A stretch of 64,000 nucleotides of DNA, taken from contig JAOUJL010000001.1 in NCBI GenBank assembly GCA_029883255.1, forward strand, positions 8,047 to 72,046, read 5' to 3'. The DNA comes from Candidatus Bathyarchaeota archaeon (lineage in GTDB: Archaea > Thermoproteota > Bathyarchaeia > Bathyarchaeales > Bathyarchaeaceae). A program made the translations under genes and the position numbers. The notes under the pieces were generated by a model. That model was not told where the DNA came from, did no database searches, and worked only from the letters and a program-made list of their open reading frames with translations. Within the stretch, counting starts at the first letter, position 1, and each line of letters begins with the position of its first letter. This document shows, one piece after another, positions 26,256 to 35,664 of this stretch.

Positions 26256-27082
26256 GCTTGCACCTCATTTAGTAATTTTTTGTAAGCCTTAGTGAGTCCA
26301 ACTCTTTCTCTATCAACAAACTCTCCAACTACTATACGCCCTTCAAGTTCCTCTTCACTCATAGACTTCGCTTTACTTATCGGAAGTGAAGAATCCCTTA
26401 ACATCAATAACATTTTAGCAGGGTCTCTAATGCCTATGAATCTTCCGTATTGGACAGGACATTGAGACATAACTTCTATGAATGAGAAACCTTCCTTCAA
26501 AAGTCCCCTCTTCATAGATGAAACTAACTGTTTCACGTGAAAAGTTGTCCATCGGACTACATAGGAGGCGCCAGCAGCTTCAACAAGTTTGCAAAGATCG
26601 AAGGGATACTCTAGATTTCCATAAGGGGTGGTTCTCGTCTTCATACCATGAGGAGTTGTGGGTGCAACTTGTCCCCCGGTCATTCCGTAAATACGGTTGT
26701 TGATTAGAATTGCCAAAATTTCGATGTTTTTCCTAGCAGCATGTATTAGATGATTGCCACCTATTGCAGCACCATCTCCATCTCCGGTAAACACCACGAC
26801 ACGCAAATCAGGATTGCTTAGTTTAACGCCCGTTGCGAAAGCTAAGGGTCTTCCGTGTATTGTATGAAGGACATCCGTGTTAAAGAATGGGCTTGGAATC
26901 CAACTGCTACAACCGATACCAGACACAAACACCATTTTTCCAAAGTCTAGATCTAACTCCTCGATAGCCCTTAACATACACTGAGCTATTATGCCGTTTC
27001 CACATCCCGCACAGTGAGGTTGGCGCTGTGCACCTTTCCTAGCATACTTTGCTATTAATGGATGAAGCTGTGTCTCACTCAT
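26252..27082 (-). CDS. korB: 2-oxoacid:ferredoxin oxidoreductase beta subunit (TPP-binding), cluster 2
   Basis: TPP-binding subunit: cysteines in HCAGCGNG, TPP motif GDGDGAAIGGNH...LINNRIYGMTGGQ, and a C-terminal region close to the cluster 1 protein. Overlaps both neighbours by 4-8 bp, so the four subunits are made in a coupled way. It differs at many positions from cluster 1 (for example HCAGCGNG against FCPGCGCG), consistent with a different oxoacid preference. Confidence 0.92.
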   Translation of the reverse strand: MSETQLHPLIAKYARKGAQRQPHCAGCGNGIIAQCMLRAIEELDLDFGKMVFVSGIGCSSWIPSPFFNTDVLHTIHGRPLAFATGVKLSNPDLRVVVFTGDGDGAAIGGNHLIHAARKNIEILAILINNRIYGMTGGQVAPTTPHGMKTRTTPYGNLEYPFDLCKLVEAAGASYVVRWTTFHVKQLVSSMKRGLLKEGFSFIEVMSQCPVQYGRFIGIRDPAKMLLMLRDSSLPISKAKSMSEEELEGRIVVGEFVDRERVGLTKAYKKLLNEVQA

Positions 27083-28244
27083 TTACAAATCTCCTTAAAT
27101 TTTCCATAATATACGCAGGTTCATGAATAGTACCCAAAAGCCTTGGAGGTAGGAACTTAACCTCAGCCTCACAACCTACGACTCTCTTAACCTCATTAAC
27201 AACTTGTCCCATGTTATTCTCTAAAACCATTATCTTATCTACTTTTCTTGCTAAGTTAAGTATTTCGTCGTCAGGAAAAGGCCATAACGTCACCAATCTA
27301 ACATATCCAATATTTAACCCCTCTTGTCTAGCCTGATTTATTACGTGTTTTGCAGACCTAGCTACACTGCCATACGAGAGGAGAACCACTTCTGCCTCGT
27401 CCAAGTTTTTTGTTTCAACTTTCACTATGTCTTTGTTATGTCTCTGGATCTTTAAGTAAAGCTTACGCACCAAATTGTCAACAAAATTTGGGTTCTCAAC
27501 GTTTCTGAATCCCCTTTCATCGTGAGTTGAAGCTGTCACATGAGCTTTGTAGTTAGATCCGAATTTTGGCATAGGTGCGACATTCTCATTGAGGAAAAAG
27601 CTAAATTCATCCTCCACATGTTTTTCAGGTGTTTTTCTCTCAAAGATCTTTATACTAGACAGATCAGGAATTTCCACACTCTCAACCATATGTCCAACGA
27701 GAGCGTCGGACAATAAAATAACTGGTGTTCGATACTTCTCTGCCAAATTAAAAGCTTCAATTGTTAATAGAAACATATCTCCAACGGAAGAAGGAGCCAA
27801 AGCGATAATTGGATATTCTCCGTGGCTTCCATGCCTGGCTTGATAAACGTCGCCTTGCATTGGCAGTGGTGGCGTACCGGTGCTTGGTCCGCACCTTTGA
27901 ACGTCAACTATTACACATGGAGTCTCAGTCATTACAGCGTATCCTATGGTTTCTTGCATCAAACTAAATCCAGGACCAGATGTTGCCGTCATAGCTTTAC
28001 TTCCAGCCCACGAAGACCCTACAACTGAAGCAATAGAGCTTATTTCGTCTTCCATTTGAATATAAATGCCTCCTACCTTTGGAAGAAGGGTGGACATGTG
28101 CAAAGCTATCTCATTAGCTGGGGTTATTGGGTAAAAAGCAAAAAATCTGCATCCAGCAACTATTGCCCCTAACGCGCAAGCCTCGTTTCCCATCATAAAA
28201 TTAGTTCCAGACTCGATAATTTTTTCAGATAATAAAGTTTTCAA
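27075..28244 (-). CDS. korA: 2-oxoacid:ferredoxin oxidoreductase alpha subunit, cluster 2
   Basis: Alpha subunit: GNEACALGAIVAGCRFFAFYPITPANE, YIQMEDEISSIASVVG and C-terminal VLENNMGQVVNEVKRVVG. 389 residues, full length. Overlaps korD by 4 bp at its start and korB by 8 bp at its end. Confidence 0.92.
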   Translation of the reverse strand: MKTLLSEKIIESGTNFMMGNEACALGAIVAGCRFFAFYPITPANEIALHMSTLLPKVGGIYIQMEDEISSIASVVGSSWAGSKAMTATSGPGFSLMQETIGYAVMTETPCVIVDVQRCGPSTGTPPLPMQGDVYQARHGSHGEYPIIALAPSSVGDMFLLTIEAFNLAEKYRTPVILLSDALVGHMVESVEIPDLSSIKIFERKTPEKHVEDEFSFFLNENVAPMPKFGSNYKAHVTASTHDERGFRNVENPNFVDNLVRKLYLKIQRHNKDIVKVETKNLDEAEVVLLSYGSVARSAKHVINQARQEGLNIGYVRLVTLWPFPDDEILNLARKVDKIMVLENNMGQVVNEVKRVVGCEAEVKFLPPRLLGTIHEPAYIMENLRRFVNE

Positions 28245-28477
28245 TCCTCTGCCTCCTTAACTACATGAATTGCCAAGTCAGGACAATAATATTCGCAAAT
28301 ACGGCAGCCCGTACATTTATTAATTCCGATGGGGATAGGCAGATAAATACCTTGGGAAGACAATTCATCACTCTTGCTGAAAACTTTTAGGGGGCATACG
28401 GATATACATATGTCACACCCTTTACATAATTCTTCATTTACCAGTATTTTTATTGATTTCTTTGCCTGAGCTTTCAA
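28241..28477 (-). CDS. korD: 2-oxoacid:ferredoxin oxidoreductase delta (ferredoxin) subunit, cluster 2
   Basis: Two 4Fe-4S motifs, CKGCDICISVCPLK and CTGCRICEYYCPD, in 78 residues. First of the four kor genes of this cluster, directly behind a 33-codon open frame. It passes electrons from the TPP centre to soluble ferredoxin. Confidence 0.9.
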   Translation of the reverse strand: MKAQAKKSIKILVNEELCKGCDICISVCPLKVFSKSDELSSQGIYLPIPIGINKCTGCRICEYYCPDLAIHVVKEAED

Positions 28478-28484
28478 CGATTTT

Positions 28485-28586
28485 TCACCCCTGCATGATA
28501 TTTTTAGTTTTGTATTCTAGCATTCTGTTACCGCCAATCTTCATCGCTGTATACGCCTCACCAAGCTCCATTACACCTTTAACCAT
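28485..28586 (-). CDS. Small open frame leading the second kor operon
   Basis: 33 codons (MVKGVMELGEAYTAM...) ending 7 bases before korD. Coding-like composition and tight spacing argue that it is translated or is the remnant of a larger gene; I do not recognise it. It is too short to assign a function. Confidence 0.3.
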   Translation of the reverse strand: MVKGVMELGEAYTAMKIGGNRMLEYKTKNIMQG

Positions 28587-29054
28587 ACGAATTTACTTTA
28601 AACTCAACACATACTCAGGTTGGACTTTTATACGATATTTTCGTTGTTAATGCAATAGGCAGAACCACTTTTGTGTTATATGTTATCGGATTTCGACTTT
28701 GAGGCTTACTTGCATTTTGCCCTGACGGCGAATGTTCAAGAATAGTTTGCTATCTCCTTGGTTTATATAAACATTACGTGCGTGAATAATGTTAATTTAT
28801 TATGGTTTAGAAGAATTCAGAGCACCAACTCAGAATAGCGTTTATGTTTCAAAATGAGCGCTTTTGATATTTATTCTACGAGATCACAAATCTGAAAAGT
28901 TGAGTTGGTTATTATGGTTTTGAATTACCTGTATTATCAAAGTATAAGCAGTTGGTGTATCTTGTAAGAAGCCATGGCTATTTGTTACTTATCGCAGTGA
29001 GATGTTTAATAAGAGTTAAGGCTATTCTCATCTTATTAATAGTTGGGTGATAGA
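28587..29054. other. Divergent intergenic region between kor operon 2 and an aminotransferase
   Basis: AT-rich, about 470 bp. It must hold the promoters of both divergent units; a ribosome site GGTGA at 29046-29050 decides the start of the aminotransferase. No repeat or RNA gene recognised. Confidence 0.5.
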
Positions 29055-30203
29055 ATGTCAAAAAGAGTTTCGTCTGTTCCTTTATCAGGCGTCAGAAAGA
29101 TAATGGAATATGCCAAGGGATTACAGGACATAATACCTCTTAATATAGGTGAGCCGGATTTCGTAACTCCTAAACATATACGAGAGGCTGCAAAGAAATC
29201 AATAGATGAAGGGTTCACTCACTATACTACAATAAAAGGTATCCCGGAAATACGTAGAGCTATTGCCGAGAAATTAATGAATGAAAACAAGATGGATGTG
29301 GATCCTGAAAATGAAATACTAGTAACAGCTGGCACACAGGCAGCCTTCTCTGCAGTTTGCCAAGCGTTACTTGATCCAGGCGATGAGGTGATCGTGCAAG
29401 ACCCATTTTATTCAGGATATGAAGTTGCCCTTCGAATAGCAGGGGCTAAAATTGTTCCTGTATCCGTAAGGGAGCAAAAATATTTCGCCATAAATCCAAA
29501 CGAAATTAAAGAAAAGGTTACGGATAAAACAAAGATGGTGGTTTTGATTTCCCCAAACAATCCCACAGGGAATGTGTTAAACAAACATACGCTCAATGAG
29601 ATTTCAGATATAGCTAATGATCATGACTTATTGGTTGTTTCAGATGAAATATACGAAAAAATAACATACGATGATGTAGTAAACTACAGTATAGGTTCCA
29701 TTCCGGGCATGGAAGATAGAACTATAACTATAAACGGTTTCTCTAAGACTTATGCCATGACGGGGTGGCGAATTGGATTCGTAACAGCTTGTGAAAAGCT
29801 AATGGGGAATATAAGTAAAGTTCATCATTCCATGAACGTTTGTGCTTGCTCTATATCTCAGAGAGCTGCTCTCGTTGCGTTAACTGGTCCACAAGATTGT
29901 GTGACTAAAATGGTTAAAGAATATGATAAGAGAAGACGCGAGATAACGAACTTGTTGAATAAAACACCTGGTTTTGAATGTAAGATTCCGAAAGGTGCCT
30001 TTTATGTCTTCCCCAACGTTAAACAATTTAAGATGTCTTCAATGGAATTAGCCAAACTCCTTATTAAGAAAGCGAGAGTTGTAACTGTGCCTGGCTCAGC
30101 GTTCGGAAAGAATGGGGAAGGATATTTAAGGCTCTCATATGCTACATCTTTGGAGAAAATCAGAGAAGCGCTTGCAAGGATTAAAAAAGTATTAACAGGT
30201 TAG
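29055..30203 (+). CDS. Class I/II PLP-dependent aminotransferase (aspartate aminotransferase-like)
   Basis: Motifs: LNIGEPDFVTPKHI, SPNNPTGNVLN, SDEIYEKITYDD and the PLP lysine in NGFSKTYAMTGWRIGF near residue 230. ATG 29055 is chosen over TTG 29043 because GGTGA sits 4 bases before it, giving 382 residues. It is divergent from kor cluster 2 and upstream of the second sucCD pair, repeating the gene set of the first module. Closely related to the gene at 34062. Confidence 0.9.
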   Translation: MSKRVSSVPLSGVRKIMEYAKGLQDIIPLNIGEPDFVTPKHIREAAKKSIDEGFTHYTTIKGIPEIRRAIAEKLMNENKMDVDPENEILVTAGTQAAFSAVCQALLDPGDEVIVQDPFYSGYEVALRIAGAKIVPVSVREQKYFAINPNEIKEKVTDKTKMVVLISPNNPTGNVLNKHTLNEISDIANDHDLLVVSDEIYEKITYDDVVNYSIGSIPGMEDRTITINGFSKTYAMTGWRIGFVTACEKLMGNISKVHHSMNVCACSISQRAALVALTGPQDCVTKMVKEYDKRRREITNLLNKTPGFECKIPKGAFYVFPNVKQFKMSSMELAKLLIKKARVVTVPGSAFGKNGEGYLRLSYATSLEKIREALARIKKVLTG

Positions 30204-30391
30204 GTATCTAGGAGAGTGTTTCTTTAAAAATGAACTTCCTTCCAAGCATAATAATTTTAATAGAGATAGTGGATAACCACTGTTTTGGATCAGTCCAAAA
30301 GGTGAGCAGGAACGTTATATTTGTACGTTGTACTAATTTCACCTTTTCACGAACTCGTGTAGATTTTTATCTCTAAACAGGAGATGAAATC

Positions 30392-31531
30392 ATGAGACTC
30401 TTTGAGTACGAGGCAAAAGAAATTTTCAAAAAGTTTGGCATTCCCGTACCTAAAGGCTTAGTTGTTAGATCGGCAAAGGAAGCTGCTTCAGCTGCAAAAC
30501 AGATACGCTTGCCAGTCGCGGTTAAGGCGCAAATACTTGTTGGAGGTAGAGGAAATGCTGGTGGAATCAAATTTACAAGCGACTTAGACGAAGTTATAGC
30601 GGAAACAAAAAAGTTGATAAACAGAAGGATTAAGGGTCGTAAGGTGAAAATGGTTCTAATTGAAGAAAAACTGGACATCCAAAATGAGTACTATATGGGA
30701 GTGACCATCGATCAACTTTCTGGGAAGCCTATTTTAATGTTTTCAACTGAAGGTGGAGTTGATGTTGAGACCATAGCCAAGAAGAAACCTGAAATGCTTA
30801 TCTCCAAAAAAATAAGTGTTTCCCGCGGTTTTTTCCAGTTCGAAGCTCGGGACATGTGCATGCAGCTAGGATTAAAAGGTTCAACCCTTCTAAAGGTAGG
30901 CAGTATTCTTCACAAGCTGTATGAAGTTTTTATTGGTTATGACGCAATGATAGCTGAGATAAACCCTCTCATCATAACGAGTAATGGTGAACCGTATGCT
31001 GTTGACGCAAAACTAGAGGTTGATGATAACGCCTTGTTTCGACAACCAAACCTTGAACTGAATTTAAGCACAAGATATGAGGACAAGATAAAGATTGAAG
31101 CCATTAAACATGGGCTTTCATATGTAAGGCTTGACGGAGACATAGGAGTTATAGGATCCGGAGCCGGATTAACTATGGCCACTATCGACCTCATTACGGA
31201 CTTTGGAGGGAAACCAGCAAACTTCCTTGAAACTGGAGGTGGAATAACAGAAGAACTCATGACTAAAGCTGTTGAACTTGTGCTTAAGGATAGGCGACTC
31301 AAGGGACTTTTAATTAATCTCTATGGCGGCATAAACCCCATGCCTTCAGCCGCAAAAGGCATAGTTAAGGCTTATGAAAAGTTAAAACCGAAGATACCTG
31401 TGTTGGTTAAACTTGTTGGCAACCAGCAAGAGGAGGCATGGAACATACTTGGAAATTATGCCATCCCTATCGCAAAAAAGATTCAAACTGAGAAGGCTGT
31501 TGAGAAGTTGATGAACTTGTTAGGTGGCTGA
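30392..31531 (+). CDS. sucC: Succinyl-CoA synthetase (ADP-forming) beta subunit, copy 2
   Basis: Paralogue of 14373-15530: MRLFEYEAKEIFKKFGIPVPKG, GGRGNAGGIKF, and the ligase domain GAGLTMATIDLITDFGG. An AGGAGATGA ribosome site precedes the ATG. The two copies differ widely, so this is an old duplication or separate acquisition, not a recent repeat. Five bases separate it from sucD. Confidence 0.93.
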   Translation: MRLFEYEAKEIFKKFGIPVPKGLVVRSAKEAASAAKQIRLPVAVKAQILVGGRGNAGGIKFTSDLDEVIAETKKLINRRIKGRKVKMVLIEEKLDIQNEYYMGVTIDQLSGKPILMFSTEGGVDVETIAKKKPEMLISKKISVSRGFFQFEARDMCMQLGLKGSTLLKVGSILHKLYEVFIGYDAMIAEINPLIITSNGEPYAVDAKLEVDDNALFRQPNLELNLSTRYEDKIKIEAIKHGLSYVRLDGDIGVIGSGAGLTMATIDLITDFGGKPANFLETGGGITEELMTKAVELVLKDRRLKGLLINLYGGINPMPSAAKGIVKAYEKLKPKIPVLVKLVGNQQEEAWNILGNYAIPIAKKIQTEKAVEKLMNLLGG

Positions 31532-31536
31532 TGTAA

Positions 31537-32403
31537 ATGTGCATTTTTGTAGATGAGAATACCCGAACCGTTGTTCAAGGCATAACCGGCAATGTGGGAG
31601 AAGTCCAAACAAAACTCATGCTGGAGTATGGATCTAAGATAGTTGCAGGGGTTACTCCTGGGAAGGGTGGTATGGCCGTCCACAGTGTGCCAGTATACGA
31701 TAATGTCAAAGAGGCGGTTGCAGAACATGCTGCAGACGCTTCAATTTTATTTGTTCCTCCCTTATTTGCAAAAGATGCGGTTATCGAAGCTATAGACTCC
31801 GATATTAAACTGTTAGTAGTAATAACTGAACACATTCCAATACATGATACAATGTATATGAGGGAGTATAGTAGATGTGCAGGAGCGAGAATGATCGGTC
31901 CGACAACCCCGGGGATTATATGCCCTGGAAAAACAAAAATTGGAATAACGCCTGCAAATGTTTTTTTGGAAGGTAATGTGGGGATAATCTCTAGAAGTGG
32001 GACCTTGCTGTATGAGATTGCTGGCAATCTGTCCTTAGCTGAAATTGGACAAAGTTCTTGTTTGGGAATCGGCGCAGATCCGGTGATTGGTACAGACATG
32101 AAGGAGATATTGGAACTTTTCGAAAAGGATGAACAAACGAAACTTGTAGTAATAGTTGGTGAAATAGGTGGGGTTCAAGAAGAAGAGGCCGCCAAATTTA
32201 TTAAGCATGAAATGAGCAAGCCGGTTATTGCATACGTGGCTGGCAAGGTAGCACCTCGAGAGAAAAAAATGGGCCATGCAGGTGCAATAATACTAGGAGA
32301 AAAAGGCACAGCTAAAAGCAAGATGGATGTTCTCATAAAGGCGGGAGTTGAAATTGCAAACAAGCCGTCGGAAATAGCAAAAATCGCCAGAATTCACCTT
32401 TAG
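31537..32403 (+). CDS. sucD: Succinyl-CoA synthetase (ADP-forming) alpha subunit, copy 2
   Basis: CoA-binding VQGITGNVGEVQTKLML and phosphohistidine in KMGHAGAIILGEKGTA. 288 residues, the same length as copy 1. Works with the preceding beta subunit; likely the ATP-forming step after kor cluster 2. Confidence 0.93.
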   Translation: MCIFVDENTRTVVQGITGNVGEVQTKLMLEYGSKIVAGVTPGKGGMAVHSVPVYDNVKEAVAEHAADASILFVPPLFAKDAVIEAIDSDIKLLVVITEHIPIHDTMYMREYSRCAGARMIGPTTPGIICPGKTKIGITPANVFLEGNVGIISRSGTLLYEIAGNLSLAEIGQSSCLGIGADPVIGTDMKEILELFEKDEQTKLVVIVGEIGGVQEEEAAKFIKHEMSKPVIAYVAGKVAPREKKMGHAGAIILGEKGTAKSKMDVLIKAGVEIANKPSEIAKIARIHL

Positions 32404-32591
32404 TATAGTAATGCTGGAATAATGTAAATATAAATAAATGGTTGTCTAAGCTTGGGATAGCGTGCGTTGCTGCTAGTTATCCTGCGTCCCCCGTTGTAAG
32501 AACTATTAAATACTGAATTTAACCCTTAATTAATTAGAGCAGGATTTTAGTTCATGGATAACTGAATGAGCGCATAAATCTTCGTTATGTC

Positions 32592-33929
32592 TCAATACGA
32601 CCCTAAAACGCGCGCGCTTTCACTAAGGATTGATTTTTTAACTATTTGCCTGATTTTTTCTATGTCTTCGCTTAACACTCTGTCTTCGCTGAGCACTGGC
32701 ACGGTCTTTCTTACAGTTAAGTAGGCCATCTTTGTTCCTTTTCCAAGCTTTTCTGAACCATGAAACTCTACTGCTTGAACTGCACAAAGCAGTTCTATAG
32801 CCACTATGTACTCCACACTCTTCAGTATTTGCGTGGCTTTTTGAGCTGCACTAACCCCCATGCTCACAAAGTCTTCAAAGTTCGCTGAAGTCGGAATCGA
32901 ATCTACACATGCTGGATGCGCCAGAACCTTGTTTTCTGATGCCAGTGCAGCAGCTGTATACTGCACAGTCATCAAACCACTGTTTAATCCCTTTTTCGCT
33001 TCTGGCGGAATCAAGAATGCTGGCAATCCATTGTTTAGTTTCTCGTCGAGAAGTCTTGCTGTTCTCCTCTCCGAAATGTTACCAACAATTGTTAGGGCTA
33101 AGCCAAGCAGGTCCATCGCAAGAGATATTGGCTGACCGTGAAAGTTGCCTCCCGAAAGACAGATCTCATCCTCTGGAAAAACCAGAGGATTATCAGTGGC
33201 CGAGTTAATCTCAACTTCCACTGCGCTTCTTGCGTATGCGATTGCGTCTCTTGCGGCACCCAAAACTTGGGGTACACATCTCAAGCTATAAGGGTCATGG
33301 GGACGATGCAGCTTCTCCATAGCTTCCTTTCCCGTTTGAACAAGCCTGCTTCCAGCAATCAGTTCCCTAATGTTCTTAGCAGTTATGGCTTGACCTTCAT
33401 GCGGTCTGACCATGTGGATTCTCTCGTCGAAGGCATCAGAAACTCCCAGCAAGGCTTCAAGGGTCAAAGCAGTTGCAACTTCCCACGTCTTAATCAATTT
33501 TTCAGCGTCGTGGATCGTTAAAGCTGCAATTGCTGTCATCAATTGTGTGCCATTGTTTAGCGCTATTCCCTCCTTAAACTCCAGCTGAACCGGTCTTATT
33601 CCAGCTTTTTCCATAGCCTCTTTTCCCGTCATCACTCTGCCTTGATATTCAGCTTTTCCTTCGCCCATAAGCACCAGAATCATATGAGATAGAGGAGCCA
33701 GGTCTCCGCTTGCGCCAACGGAACCTTTAGCGGGAATTATAGGGTGCACTCTTTTATTCAGCATTTCTACAAGAGTTTCTAATCGTATGCCACAATAGCC
33801 CTTAGCTAATGTATTTATGCGCAAAAGCATTAAAGCGCGAACGATTTCTGTACTTAAGGCTCCAAAACCAGTGTTCACGCCGTAGATTACTTGGTTTTCC
33901 TTTAAGAGTTGAATGTCTTTTGAAGTCTC
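32592..33929 (-). pseudogene. hutH: Decayed histidine/aromatic ammonia-lyase gene
   Basis: Clearly from the MIO-enzyme family (histidine, phenylalanine or tyrosine ammonia-lyase): the ASG triad that forms the MIO cofactor is in GSVGASGDLAPLSH, with SATDNPLVF, GGNFHGQP and a QxxE-type region. But the N-terminal part is missing: the frame opens at a stop (33930-33932), begins near the catalytic-tyrosine motif VIYGVNTGFG, and jumps from NTGFGALST to VRALMLLRIN, skipping about 40-50 residues normally between them. The last codons run through a GCGCGCG tract. A 428-residue open frame from GTG 33878 remains but would lack the tyrosine. Confidence 0.75.
32609..32617. repeat. GC-alternating tract at the 3' end of hutH
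   Basis: CGCGCGCGC forms the last codons of the decayed ammonia-lyase frame (ESARV), where family similarity stops. Confidence 0.6.
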
Positions 33930-34061
33930 TCAACTGTCTATTAAGCCACTTATCTTTCTTCAAAAACGCTCGAAAGTCCGTTGGCACAAGATTAGTGCAT
34001 GTGTTAAATCTTATATGACTTTGCGTGTGATTATGCTTGCGAAGGTAAACTTCGCAGAATA

Positions 34062-35237
34062 GTGGTGGGAATATTGTTTGAAGGTTCTAACAGAGTCGGC
34101 TTGGTAAAGCCTTCGGCGATTCGGAGGATGCTTGAGCTTTCAAGTGGGATGAAGAATGTTGTTCACTTGGAGCAGGGTGAGCCAGACTTTACAACGCCAA
34201 GGCACATCTTGAAGGCAGCTGTAGAGGCCACTGAGAAAGGTTTTACGCACTACACGGAAATTGATGGGACGCTGGAACTGCGCCAGGCTATAGCTGAAAA
34301 GCTTGAAAGGGAGAATGATATTGATGCTGACCCAAAAACCGAGGTCACAGTAACCTCTGGTTCGCAAGAAGCCATGTTGATTGCCGCGCTGGGATTTCTA
34401 GATTCTGGAGACGAAGCCCTAATTCTTGATCCATACTATCCCGCGTGTTTTGAAGACACACTGTTGGCAGAAGCTGTGCCTATCCCAGTTCCACTCGACG
34501 AAGGAAAGAACTACGAAATAGAGATGGAAGTCCTGGAGAACAAAATAACGAAAAGAACCAAAATGATCTGGCTGTGTAATCCATCCAATCCAACAGGACA
34601 TGTATTCTCAAAACAAGACCTAGAAATCATAGCTGAGGTAGCGCAGAAAAACAACCTGGTAGTCTTCAGTGACGAAATATATGAGAAAATCGTCTACGAC
34701 GGTGCAAGGCACATCAGTATAGGTTCTTTACCTGGCATGAAAAAGCGAACAATCACAGTAATCGGTTTCTCAAAAGCATACGCAATGACCGGCTGGAGGA
34801 TCGGATACACAGTTGCTGAAAAGAAGCTCTCCGCCATCTTGCGCAAACTACACTACTACGCAGTCCTATGTCCAAACGCGATCTCGCAGAAGGCAGCTCT
34901 CGCCGCGTTAACCGGACCGCAAGACTGCGTCAAAGAAATGGTAACAGAGTACAACCGAAGAAGAGAACTGGTGCTTGACAAACTTGACAAGATCGAGTCT
35001 TTGCCCTATACAAAACCGAAAGGAACATTCTACGTTTTTCCAAACTTTTCAACCTACGAAAAATCGGATGAATCACTCGCGACGTACTTATTGAAAGAAG
35101 CCGGAGTAGTCACTGCACCTGGATCAGGCTTTGGAAGAGCCGGCGAAGGGCACCTGAGAATATCCTACTCCGTCTCCTATGAACAAGTTAATGAAGGAAT
35201 GGAGCGGATCAGAAGGTGCCTGGAACACAAAGCATAG
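34062..35237 (+). CDS. Class I/II PLP-dependent aminotransferase (aspartate aminotransferase-like)
   Basis: Motifs: LEQGEPDFTTPRHI, NPSNPTGHVFS, SDEIYEKIVYDG and PLP lysine in IGFSKAYAMTGWRIGY. The start may be GTG 34062, GTG 34065 or TTG 34074, the last with GGTGGG just upstream. It is divergent from the decayed ammonia-lyase gene. Third member of the same subgroup in the window, suggesting different amino-acid ranges. Confidence 0.9.
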   Translation: MVGILFEGSNRVGLVKPSAIRRMLELSSGMKNVVHLEQGEPDFTTPRHILKAAVEATEKGFTHYTEIDGTLELRQAIAEKLERENDIDADPKTEVTVTSGSQEAMLIAALGFLDSGDEALILDPYYPACFEDTLLAEAVPIPVPLDEGKNYEIEMEVLENKITKRTKMIWLCNPSNPTGHVFSKQDLEIIAEVAQKNNLVVFSDEIYEKIVYDGARHISIGSLPGMKKRTITVIGFSKAYAMTGWRIGYTVAEKKLSAILRKLHYYAVLCPNAISQKAALAALTGPQDCVKEMVTEYNRRRELVLDKLDKIESLPYTKPKGTFYVFPNFSTYEKSDESLATYLLKEAGVVTAPGSGFGRAGEGHLRISYSVSYEQVNEGMERIRRCLEHKA

Positions 35238-35241
35238 ACCT

Positions 35242-35251
35242 TAGCGCGTGC
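35242..35251. repeat. GC-alternating tract behind ParB-like fragment
   Basis: TAGCGCGTGC lies 13 bases beyond the stop of the ParB-like fragment and 5 bases after the aminotransferase stop. Confidence 0.5.
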
Positions 35252-35264
35252 ATTTCATAACGTG

Positions 35265-35615
35265 TCAGCTTCTTGTAGTCATGCTCGTACTCAGTGTCTG
35301 GTTCTGTTTTGCCATGTCTTCCAGCTTTTTCATTGTTAGAAGCAACATCTTGTTGATGATCATGTCTGGTTTTGTACCCAGCTTCTCAGCTATCTTCTCA
35401 ACCCTCATGTAGAACCGCTTCTCCAAGACAATATTAACAAACCCCGTGTTGGCGTAATTCCTTATTGTCAAGATTTTTTCTTGCGGATCTGAAAACAAAA
35501 GCTCGTCGTATCCAGTTGCAAGATGTGCAACTGAACCATCAGAATAAAACCTGTTTTGGAGCCGTTTAGGATTGGTGCCTACGCTACTATTTTTTGAAAG
35601 ATTAACTGTGAGCAC
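35265..35615 (-). pseudogene. C-terminal part of a ParB-like gene (copy 2)
   Basis: 116 codons corresponding to the second half of the complete copy at 41096-41827: shared blocks include DELLFSDPQEKILTIR, ANTGFVNIVLEKRFY and VEKIAEKLGTKPDMIIN. The ParB nuclease-like and helix-turn-helix parts are missing. It retains its own natural-looking C terminus (TLSTSMTTRS), which the other two copies lack. Confidence 0.7.
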
Positions 35616-35664
35616 GGGTGCTTTGTGAGTGGCTTGTTGGAAAGTGTAAGTATAAATGGAAGTT

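Noticed and set aside
33802..34018. Short frames near the start of hutH as separate genes
   Set aside because: They overlap the decayed ammonia-lyase region and lack motifs; better read as pseudogene debris.
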